From Myxococcales bacterium (lineage in GTDB: Bacteria; Myxococcota; Myxococcia; Myxococcales; Myxococcaceae), in assembly GCA_030681895.1 (NCBI GenBank), contig JAUXRI010000178.1, positions 1 through 55,319 on the forward strand: 55,319 nt of DNA, written 5' to 3'. Under the pieces are notes generated by a model. The model saw only the letters and a program-made list of their open reading frames with translations, was not told where the DNA came from and made no database searches. Shown one piece after another: positions 48,903 to 55,319 of this stretch (the first letter of the stretch is position 1; each line of letters starts with the position of its first letter). Position numbers and translations under genes: made by a program.

Positions 48903-51548
48903 ATGCGTCGTGCATTTCTTTCGATGTGTCTGGCCAGTGTCTGGGCCTCGGCGTGCTTCACTCCGCCGACCGAGCTCTGCACCGAGCCAGGGCTCGGGTG
49001 TCTCCCCGACGGCGGCAGGGCGGGTGGCTCGTCTGATGGTGGCCGCGCTGGAGGAACGGGCGGCGGCGTCGCAGGCGGTCGCGCGGGCGGAACCGCGGGC
49101 GGTGGCTTCGCGGGTGGCTCGTTCGGCGGCGGTGGCGGCTTCGCGGGCGGCTCCTTCGGCGGGGGTGGCGGGTTCGCGGGTGGCTCCTTCGGCGGCGGTG
49201 GCGGGTTCGCGGGTGGCTCCTTTGGCGGCGGTGGCGGCTTCGCGGGTGGCTCGTTCGGCGGTGGTGGTGGCTTCGCGGGTGGCTCGTTCGGCGGTGGTGG
49301 TGCCTTCGCAGGTGGCTTCGCGGGCGGCTCGTTCGGCGGTGGCGGTGCCTTCGCAGGTGGCGTCGCGGGCGGCTCGTTCGGCGGTGGCGGTGCCTTCGGT
49401 GGTGGCGGGGCCTTCGGTGGTGGCTTCGCGGGCGGCTCGTTCGGCGGTGGCGGCGCCTTCGCAGGTGGCTCGGCGGGTGAGAGTTGCTTCGCGCCGATCG
49501 CCCTGCCGGTGCCTTCGACGTTCACCGGCAGCACTCGACTCGCGGCTGCAAACCACGAGTTCGTGTCGCAATCCCCCTGTCGCCGCACCGGCGCTGGCGC
49601 CTCTGACGTGGCCTTCTCCTTCGTCGTCCCTGCGCAGCGCACGGTCTCCGTCGTCTTGACGCCCTCGGGCTGGGACGCCGTCATCAACCTCGTCGCAGAC
49701 CCCATGCTGTGCGGCGCGCCCGGCAACCCTGGTCGCACGTGCCTCGCCGGCGCCGATGATCCGGAGCGGGTGAGCTACCGCAACCCAACGACCTCCCCAG
49801 TCACCGTCTACCTCGTGGTGGGTGGCTTCGCGTCGATGTCGCGCGGCGACTTCACCTTGAGACTCACGCTGCTCGACGGCGATCGCTGCGAGGGTCCCGT
49901 CACCATCGTCAACTCCAACTCCACGCTGGCGAACGAGCCGATCGGCAACTTCACCGATGACTACCGCGGTGCCGGGACCAGCTGCGCCGTGCAGTCCAAC
50001 GGGCCTGATCGCGTGTACCTCGTCGCGGTGCCTCCGCAGACAGCCCTCAACGTGCAGTCGGCGCCTGTCGGCATGGACACGTCGATCTCCTTCGCCCTCT
50101 CAGCGCCGCAGTGCACCGCGCGTCAATGTGCGGCGCCGCCAGGAGACACCGTCGGCGTCGGCGCGGTCGATCGCGCGACCTGGTCGAACACCTCGAACCT
50201 CTTCGTCGACGTGCTGGTGATCATCGACAGCTCGACCCCGGCGAGCGCGGGCACCTTCACGCTGACGACATCTCTGGGCCCGATTCAGACCACCGGAGAC
50301 ACCTGCGCCGCCCCGACGCTGCTCGCGCCAGGCGCGTTCCTTCCAAACGAGTCGCTCACGGGCTTTCAAGACAACGCGAGCTTCGGGGCCGGCTGCGATC
50401 TGCGTGTCGGGCCCGATCGCGTTTACGCGATCGACATCGGAGGCCTCACCGAGCTCACCGTTCGGGTGACACCCACCGTGATGGGCTTCAACCCGACGAT
50501 CAACATCGCCTCGAGTCTGGCGGCCTGCGAACAGCCGAGCTGCGTGGCGATCGGTTCCGGTGGAGAAGCGCGCGTCTCGAACTTCTCGCTGACTCCCAAC
50601 CGCTACTACATCATCGTCGACGGCATCGTCGGGCCGGGCGGCCTGTCGTACTCCCTGGGCACGGCCATCGCGCCGATCTCGTCGTTCGACGCAGGCTTCC
50701 CCCTCGACGCAGGCACCTTCATGGACGCCGGCACGCCGTTTGGCGAGACGTGCTTCGCGCCAGACGTGCTCACCCTCGGAACGCCCGTGGCGGTCCCGCT
50801 GAGCAGCGCACAGAACGACACCAGCGGCGCGTCGATGAGCTGCGCCTATGGCCCGGGCCCCGACCGGACGTTCTCGATCACCATTCCGCCGATGCAGCGG
50901 CTCACGGTCATCGCCTCGCCCCAGAGCGCGTTCGATCTGAGCCTCTCGTTTGCGGCCGATGCGATGTCGTGCGCCTCAGGCATCTGTCTGACGTCGATGA
51001 ACTCGTCGACGGGGAGCGGCTCCGAGACGCTCACGTTCGACAACACGAGCAGCGTCCCTCGCTCCGGCATCGTCGTGATCGACTCGATGACGCTCGCGTC
51101 GGGCTCGGTCGGCTACTTCGCTTCGCTCACCAACCTCACGAGCACGGGCGACACCTGCCTCAACGCCATTCCGATCGCCGGCTCTCAGACGCTGGTGGGG
51201 CAGACCACCACCGGCTTCCAGAAGGACTACTCGCTGATGACGCCGCCGTGTGTCTCTCCGCTGGGGCCCGAGGTCGTCTATTCGGTCTTGGTGGCGCCCG
51301 GCCAGACGCTCACGGTGGTGATGAACTCGGCGCAAGACGCTGCGATCAACATCGTCGCCGGGCCGGCTTCGGCGTGCGCGATGGCGACCACGTGCCTCGC
51401 GGGTGCCGACACCGGGGCCTCTGGGGCCGAGACGGCCAGCTACACCAACGGCTCGATGGCAAGTCAGACGGTCTTCGTGATGCTCGCGCGCTGGGGCTCG
51501 GCCACTGGAACGCTCACGTACGATGCATCGTTCTCGTTGACGCCTTGA
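48903..51548 (+). CDS. Large lipoprotein: Gly-rich repeat spacer plus five ~140-residue pre-peptidase-like repeats
   Basis: An 881-residue surface lipoprotein. It has lipobox Ala-Ser-Ala-Cys near residue 18, then a Gly-rich repeat region (about residues 66-192; unit Gly-Gly-Gly-Phe-Ala-Gly-Gly-Ser-Phe-Gly-Gly), and then five related domains of about 140 residues. Four of them open Gly-(Asp/Glu)-x-Cys and contain (Gly/Ala)-Pro-(Asp/Glu)-Arg-Val-Tyr/Phe near the middle, typical of bacterial pre-peptidase C-terminal (PPC-like) beta domains. Such repeats are often adhesive or carbohydrate-interacting. Function unknown. Confidence 0.85.
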   Translation: MRRAFLSMCLASVWASACFTPPTELCTEPGLGCLPDGGRAGGSSDGGRAGGTGGGVAGGRAGGTAGGGFAGGSFGGGGGFAGGSFGGGGGFAGGSFGGGGGFAGGSFGGGGGFAGGSFGGGGGFAGGSFGGGGAFAGGFAGGSFGGGGAFAGGVAGGSFGGGGAFGGGGAFGGGFAGGSFGGGGAFAGGSAGESCFAPIALPVPSTFTGSTRLAAANHEFVSQSPCRRTGAGASDVAFSFVVPAQRTVSVVLTPSGWDAVINLVADPMLCGAPGNPGRTCLAGADDPERVSYRNPTTSPVTVYLVVGGFASMSRGDFTLRLTLLDGDRCEGPVTIVNSNSTLANEPIGNFTDDYRGAGTSCAVQSNGPDRVYLVAVPPQTALNVQSAPVGMDTSISFALSAPQCTARQCAAPPGDTVGVGAVDRATWSNTSNLFVDVLVIIDSSTPASAGTFTLTTSLGPIQTTGDTCAAPTLLAPGAFLPNESLTGFQDNASFGAGCDLRVGPDRVYAIDIGGLTELTVRVTPTVMGFNPTINIASSLAACEQPSCVAIGSGGEARVSNFSLTPNRYYIIVDGIVGPGGLSYSLGTAIAPISSFDAGFPLDAGTFMDAGTPFGETCFAPDVLTLGTPVAVPLSSAQNDTSGASMSCAYGPGPDRTFSITIPPMQRLTVIASPQSAFDLSLSFAADAMSCASGICLTSMNSSTGSGSETLTFDNTSSVPRSGIVVIDSMTLASGSVGYFASLTNLTSTGDTCLNAIPIAGSQTLVGQTTTGFQKDYSLMTPPCVSPLGPEVVYSVLVAPGQTLTVVMNSAQDAAINIVAGPASACAMATTCLAGADTGASGAETASYTNGSMASQTVFVMLARWGSATGTLTYDASFSLTP
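49101..49476 (+). repeat. In-frame ~33-bp glycine-repeat array within the large lipoprotein
   Basis: About ten copies of a 33-bp unit coding Gly-Gly-Gly-Phe-Ala-Gly-Gly-Ser-Phe-Gly-Gly, the later ones varied by Gly-Ala-Phe-Ala and Val-Ala substitutions. The six early copies are nearly identical at the DNA level, so the array is likely prone to copy-number change. Confidence 0.9.
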
Positions 51549-51584
51549 CGTGCGCGGACAGGTCCCTCGTCTTAAGGTGTACTC

Positions 51585-52178
51585 ATGACTCGACGGTGGC
51601 TGTTGGTGCTGGTGACGATGGGAGCGCTCAGCGCGCTCGGCACCACGCTGATCGCGATGGACGTGCCGGCGCTCACGCGCGCTTCCGATCTCGTGGTGCG
51701 GGGAACGGTCGTGCGGGTCGAGCCCCGGTGGACCGAAGACAAACGGCGCATCATCACCGACTCTGAGCTTCTGGTGAGCGAGGTGCTCAAAGGCAACCTC
51801 ACGGGCAAGACGGTCGTCGTGATGCAGCCCGGCGGCGTGTTGGGCGACGTCGGCCAGATGGTGCACGGCACCGCGAAGTTCTCGCTCGGCGATGAGGTGG
51901 TGGTGTTCCTCGAGAAGCGCGGCGATCGCGCGTTCGTCGTGGGCCTCGCCCAGGGCCGGTTCCTGGTCGATCGCTCCGGGCCCACGGCCATGGTGAAGGG
52001 CGGGGAAGACGATCTCTTCCTCGTCGACGCGAAGACGCACCAGCCGGTCCCTGCACCGGAGCAGCCGATGACGCTCGCGGCGCTGATCTCGTCAGTGCGT
52101 GAGAGCCTCGGGCCGTCGCCCGTTGAGCCCGTCACGCCACGGCCGGGCGTGCAGCTGCCCAGGAACAAGGCGCCGTGA
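51585..52178 (+). CDS. Hypothetical exported protein preceding MYXO-CTERM metalloproteases
   Basis: A 197-residue protein with a signal peptide (Met-Thr-Arg-Arg, hydrophobic core to about residue 24) and a beta-rich domain (Leu-Val-Val-Arg-Gly-Thr-Val-Val-Arg-Val-Glu-Pro-Arg-Trp-Thr, then Gly-Asp-Glu-Val-Val-Val-Phe-Leu). No named family was recognised. Its stop overlaps the GTG start of the first metalloprotease gene (GTGA), so it probably supports or accompanies that protease. Confidence 0.8.
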   Translation: MTRRWLLVLVTMGALSALGTTLIAMDVPALTRASDLVVRGTVVRVEPRWTEDKRRIITDSELLVSEVLKGNLTGKTVVVMQPGGVLGDVGQMVHGTAKFSLGDEVVVFLEKRGDRAFVVGLAQGRFLVDRSGPTAMVKGGEDDLFLVDAKTHQPVPAPEQPMTLAALISSVRESLGPSPVEPVTPRPGVQLPRNKAP

Positions 52179-53038
52179 TTCACGCCCTCGTCGCGACCGT
52201 CGTGCTCAGCCAGGCGTACGCGCGCAGCCGCCAGTCCGAGACCGATCTCAAGTCGCAGTGCCTCTGGTGGAAAGAGAACACGGCGCTCACGTTCCGGGTG
52301 AACACGGCGGGCAACGACGAGACGCCCGGTGACTCCGAGTTCAGGGCGATCGCGGCGTCGTTCGCGACCTGGCAGAACGAGCTCGCCGCGTGCTCGAGCC
52401 TGAGCCTCACCGAGGGCACCCCGTCGCCCAACCGTCAGGCCGAGTACCTGCAGAACGGTGACGTGCCCAACGAGAACCTGGTGCTGTTCCGTCAGCGCAG
52501 CTGCAAGAACCTGGTGCCGGCCGGAGACTCGTGCGCCAGCGACGGCTCGTGCGGCAACAAGTACGACTGCTGGCAATTCACCGAAGGCGCGATCGCGATC
52601 ACCACCACGAGCTTCAGCCCGCGCAATGGGCAGATCTTCGACTCCGACATCGAGCTCAACACGCCCTCGTACATCTTCACGACCGTCGACAGTCCTCCCT
52701 GCGTGCGCGGCATGGAGAACGTCGGCTGCATCGCCACCGACATCCAGAACACGATGACCCACGAGGTCGGGCACCTGCTCGGGCTCGCGCACATCAACGA
52801 GGCGACCTCGACGATGAACCCGCGCGCCGTGACGGGTGAGCTCGTCAAGCGCGTGCTCGACCCTGGCTCGAAGAAGTTCGTCTGTGACGTCTACCCGCGA
52901 GGCGGGGTCGCGAAGACCTGCTTCATTCCCCGCTTGAGCATCGAGCAGGCGCCGGCCGCGAAGCAGGGCTGCTTCGAGGTTCCGGGCGCGTCGCTCCTGG
53001 CGCTCGGTGCATGGTTGCGGCGCAGACGGAGGCGGTAG
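52175..53038 (+). CDS. Matrixin-like zinc metalloprotease with MYXO-CTERM-like tail (first copy)
   Basis: A 287-residue secreted protease resembling the paired myxosortase-dependent metalloproteases of Myxococcus xanthus (MXAN_2677/2678 type). The zinc motif is His-Glu-Val-Gly-His-Leu-Leu-Gly-Leu-Ala-His (metzincin HExxHxxGxxH), with Cys-rich surroundings (Gly-Ser-Cys-Gly-Asn-Lys-Tyr). The C-terminus has Gly-Cys, a short hydrophobic helix and an Arg run, the sorting tail of MYXO-CTERM proteins, although the Cys pair is reduced to one. GTG start overlaps the preceding gene. Confidence 0.88.
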   Translation: MIHALVATVVLSQAYARSRQSETDLKSQCLWWKENTALTFRVNTAGNDETPGDSEFRAIAASFATWQNELAACSSLSLTEGTPSPNRQAEYLQNGDVPNENLVLFRQRSCKNLVPAGDSCASDGSCGNKYDCWQFTEGAIAITTTSFSPRNGQIFDSDIELNTPSYIFTTVDSPPCVRGMENVGCIATDIQNTMTHEVGHLLGLAHINEATSTMNPRAVTGELVKRVLDPGSKKFVCDVYPRGGVAKTCFIPRLSIEQAPAAKQGCFEVPGASLLALGAWLRRRRRR

Positions 53039-53041
53039 TCG

Positions 53042-53947
53042 ATGTCGCGCGCCGCGCTCCTCGTGCTGCTGGTGTCGGGCCTCGCGTCGGCGCAGCCATT
53101 CCTCCGCACGCGCGCCTTGAGCAACACCGGCGACTCGAACCTCTGCGTGACCTGGGGCGTGCGCAAGGTGACGTACCGGATGGACGTGGCCGGCAGCGCG
53201 AAGACGCCCGTCGAGGCAGAGTTCACGGCGATCGATAACGCGTTCGCCAGTTGGCAGAACCTCGCGCGTGGGTGTTCGGACTTCGAGTTCGTCCGCGGCA
53301 TGCGAATCATGGACCCGAAGGTCGGGCGCGGTACGGCCGACGACAACGTCGTGACGTTTCGCGAAGAGAACTGCCGCGAGGCCGTGCCGCTGACCGACGC
53401 TTGCCAGTCCGACGGGAGCTGCGGCAACAAGTACAAGTGCTGGGAGCACGGCGACGCGACCATCGCGCTGACCACCTCGACCTACTCGACGCGCACCGGC
53501 GTGGTCTTCGACTCGGACATCGAGTTCAACGCAGGCGCCTCGTCTGACGGCGCGCGGTTCCTCTTCACCACCATCTCGTCGCCGCCGTGTGTCGAGGGCA
53601 TGGAGTCACCGTTCTGCACGGCCTACGACATCCAGAACACCGCGACGCACGAGATCGGGCACTTCGTCGGGCTCGATCACGTCAACGGCACCTCGTCGAC
53701 GATGGCGCCCACCGCACCGCTGGGTGATCTGCAGAAGCGCGTGATCGACCCGGGCACCGCGTCTGGCTTCTGCGGCACCTACCCGAAGGGCAAGCCGCCG
53801 GTTCCGTGTGACGAGCTCGCGCAGCTGAAGAACAAGATCACCGCGCGCAACACCGGCACCCTGGGCTGTTCGTGTGACGGCGTCCTCGTCGCTGCGCCGT
53901 GGCTCGCCGTGTTCGCGCTGCGTCGTCGTCGCAGGAGCTCGCGGTGA
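53042..53947 (+). CDS. Matrixin-like zinc metalloprotease with MYXO-CTERM tail (second copy)
   Basis: A 301-residue paralogue of the preceding protease, three bases downstream of it. Signal peptide to about residue 18 (Leu-Ala-Ser-Ala-Gln), Gly-Ser-Cys-Gly-Asn-Lys-Tyr, zinc motif His-Glu-Ile-Gly-His-Phe-Val-Gly-Leu-Asp-His, and the classical tail Gly-Cys-Ser-Cys, hydrophobic helix, Arg-Arg-Arg-Arg-Arg. Myxosortase is thought to process such tails to anchor proteins at the outer surface. Its stop overlaps the rsuA-like gene (GTGA). Confidence 0.92.
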   Translation: MSRAALLVLLVSGLASAQPFLRTRALSNTGDSNLCVTWGVRKVTYRMDVAGSAKTPVEAEFTAIDNAFASWQNLARGCSDFEFVRGMRIMDPKVGRGTADDNVVTFREENCREAVPLTDACQSDGSCGNKYKCWEHGDATIALTTSTYSTRTGVVFDSDIEFNAGASSDGARFLFTTISSPPCVEGMESPFCTAYDIQNTATHEIGHFVGLDHVNGTSSTMAPTAPLGDLQKRVIDPGTASGFCGTYPKGKPPVPCDELAQLKNKITARNTGTLGCSCDGVLVAAPWLAVFALRRRRRSSR

Positions 53948-54651
53948 AGAGTCGCCTCGACAAGGCGCTCCAATCGCAGGGCTTTGGAACTCGCAAGGCC
54001 TGCCGCCTGCTGGTCAATCGCGGCGCGGTGCGCGTCAACGGCGTGCTGGCCGACGATCCTGACGCCGACGTGGAGTGCTCGGGAATGGTGCTCTCGATCG
54101 AAGGCGTCGAGTGGCGATGGCACGAGACGATCTACCTCGCGCTCAACAAGCCCGAAGGCGTGGAGTGCAGCCACACGCCCACGCATCACAAGAGCGTCTT
54201 CAGCCTGCTCCCCGAACCCTTCGTGACTCGCGGCGTTCAGTGCGTGGGACGCCTCGACGCAGACACCACGGGGCTGTTGCTCCTGTCCGACGATGGCTCG
54301 TTCATTCAACAGCTGACCTCGCCGAAGCGGAAGGTCGCCAAGACGTACCTCGTCACCTGTGCCGAACCGGTCACCGACGCGCAGCTCTCGAAGTTGGCCG
54401 CAGGGGTCACGCTCAGCGACGCTCCCGAGGCGGTGGCAGGCGAGGGTGAGCGCGTCTCGGAGCGCGTGCTGCGCCTGACGATTCACGAGGGCAAGTACCA
54501 TCAGGTCAAACGCATGGTGACCGCGGCGGGAAACCACGTGGTGTCGCTCCATCGCCAGCGCGTTGGCGGGCTCGAGCTGCCGGTCAGCCTGGCGTCCGGG
54601 CAGTGGGTGGTGCTCGATGAACCCAGCCTCGCGGCGGTCCGTGGCGGGTGA
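53944..54651 (+). CDS. RsuA/RluB-family rRNA pseudouridine synthase
   Basis: A 235-residue enzyme. The N-terminal S4-like RNA-binding domain (Arg-Leu-Asp-Lys-Ala-Leu ... Arg-Gly-Ala-Val-Arg-Val-Asn-Gly) is followed by the catalytic motif Gly-Arg-Leu-Asp-Ala-Asp-Thr-Thr-Gly-Leu-Leu-Leu-Leu, whose aspartate is the nucleophile. Length and layout match RsuA (16S position 516) best, but the RluB/E/F relatives cannot be excluded. The GTG start is fixed by the 4-bp overlap with the upstream protease gene. Confidence 0.9.
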   Translation: MKSRLDKALQSQGFGTRKACRLLVNRGAVRVNGVLADDPDADVECSGMVLSIEGVEWRWHETIYLALNKPEGVECSHTPTHHKSVFSLLPEPFVTRGVQCVGRLDADTTGLLLLSDDGSFIQQLTSPKRKVAKTYLVTCAEPVTDAQLSKLAAGVTLSDAPEAVAGEGERVSERVLRLTIHEGKYHQVKRMVTAAGNHVVSLHRQRVGGLELPVSLASGQWVVLDEPSLAAVRGG

Positions 54652-54926
54652 CGTCGATGGCCCAGCGCACGTGTCTTCACTGTGAGCGCGAGGTGCCAGA
54701 CGGAGCGCCGTACTTCCGCGTCGCCGTCGCCGTGCAGGGAGAATCCGACGTGCTCGCTCCAGTTGATGGAGGCGCCTCCGAGCCCGCCGAACTCCTGAAG
54801 CAGCTCGAGCACCTCGACGAGGCCGAGCTCGAAGCCGGTGTTCACGAAGAGCTGGGCGGCGTGCTCTGTCCTTCCTGTCGCGGCGAGCTGCGCGCCTTCT
54901 TCGGCGTCGGCCGTCGCGTGCAGTGA
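54648..54926 (+). CDS. Small zinc-ribbon-like protein
   Basis: A 92-residue protein with Cys-Leu-His-Cys at the N-terminus and Cys-Pro-Ser-Cys near residue 75, a possible two-part zinc ribbon around an acidic middle. GTG start at 54648 overlaps the stop of the pseudouridine synthase gene; an ATG nine bases later is possible. No family recognised. Confidence 0.75.
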   Translation: MTSMAQRTCLHCEREVPDGAPYFRVAVAVQGESDVLAPVDGGASEPAELLKQLEHLDEAELEAGVHEELGGVLCPSCRGELRAFFGVGRRVQ

Positions 54927-55011
54927 GTGCGCACGATTTGCGCGATCGCCTTCGTCGTCTGACAAAGTTGTGATGGTTGGCTCAAACGCCTCGGGTACAC
55001 CCTGAAGCGAA

Positions 55012-55319
55012 TGTTCCAGACGGTGCTGCTCGTGGTGTTCGCGCAGGTGGGAGACCCGCTCGTCGTCGACGCAGGGCTGATCGACGTCGACGCAGGCACG
55101 ATCGACGTCGATGCAGGCACGCTCGATGCGGGCGTCGACGAAGACGACAAACGAATGCAGACGGTGGTGACCGGCTCGCGCACGGAGCGAAAGCTCGCCG
55201 ACGTCGTCGTGCCGACCGAGGTGATCACCCGCACGCAGATCGAGCAGCTTGGCGTGCGCGATCTCGGCCAGCTGCTCCAGCAGCACGCGGGCGTCGAGAT
55301 GGTCTACACGAACCGCGGC
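55012..55319 (+). CDS. TonB-dependent outer-membrane receptor, N-terminal part (runs off window)
   Basis: About 102 residues are visible. A short signal peptide is followed by an unusual Val-Asp-Ala-Gly repeat spacer (residues 20-45), then a TonB-plug start (Val-Val-Thr-Gly-Ser-Arg-Thr-Glu-Arg-Lys, Leu-Ala-Asp-Val-Val-Val-Pro-Thr-Glu-Val-Ile, Ile-Glu-Gln-Leu-Gly-Val-Arg-Asp-Leu-Gly-Gln-Leu-Leu-Gln-Gln-His-Ala-Gly-Val-Glu), typical of BtuB/FepA-like siderophore or vitamin receptors. Substrate unknown; the barrel is outside the window. Confidence 0.88.

Overview
The window is high-GC, densely coded bacterial DNA that reads as the chromosome of a myxobacterium (Myxococcota). Signs of this are two adjacent Matrixin-like proteases with MYXO-CTERM-type tails, many lipoproteins whose lipobox is followed by AGG- or DAG-repeat spacers and Cys-rich domains, a stand-alone roadblock/LC7 protein, and short regulator-led accessory operons between housekeeping genes. 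No insertion sequence, prophage, integrase or CRISPR array was seen. About 50 protein genes and one tRNA are supported.

Layout. 1-1.7 kb (-): truncated, probably MscS-type channel protein, then an LpxH-like metallophosphoesterase. 1.8-3.9 kb (+): eno-surE. 3.9-8.0 kb (+): the most striking locus, three overlapping genes for a Family 2A encapsulin shell (SrpI type), a cysteine desulfurase with a ~335-residue disordered N-terminal region expected to be the encapsulation domain, and a rhodanese-XRE-cupin fusion. 8.2-12.0 kb (-): AraC regulator, cytochrome P450, and a membrane desaturase/hydroxylase fused to a P450-like remnant that lacks the haem cysteine. 12.1-17.1 kb (-): macromolecular-synthesis operon rpsU-yqeY-dnaG-rpoD with hairpins after rpsU and after rpoD. 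17.2-21.1 kb: free-Met-sulfoxide reductase, two uncharacterised proteins, and an AmiC-type amidase. 21.1-25.4 kb (-): two lipoproteins and a small membrane protein. 25.5-31.2 kb (+): HtrA-type protease, then smc. 31.3-33.4 kb (+): M13 metallopeptidase lipoprotein, followed by a 70-bp tandem repeat.

33.8-38.1 kb: TetR plus ferritin-like diiron enzyme, GlsB-like protein, a second TetR divergent from a START-like protein, and a Cys-rich lipoprotein. 38.2-41.8 kb (-): radical SAM protein, roadblock protein, EEP-family phosphohydrolase, AI-2E-type transporter. 42.3-44.8 kb (-): a disulfide/redox operon (VKOR-DsbA fusion, OmpA-like protein, TlpA-like lipoprotein). 46.1-48.8 kb (-): gltX, CPBP protease, secreted protein and tRNA-Gln(CUG) with a terminator. 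48.9-54.9 kb (+): large Gly-repeat lipoprotein, two-protease MYXO-CTERM operon, rsuA-type pseudouridine synthase and a small zinc-ribbon-like protein. 55.0 kb: start of a TonB-dependent receptor that runs off the window.

How the genes work together. The encapsulin operon points to a protein compartment for sulfur mobilisation: shell, PLP-dependent sulfur donor, and a third protein joining a sulfurtransferase to a DNA-binding/cupin sensor module. Feedback of persulfide status on transcription is an attractive but untested reading. All assignments come from reading sequence and motifs; no database search was run.
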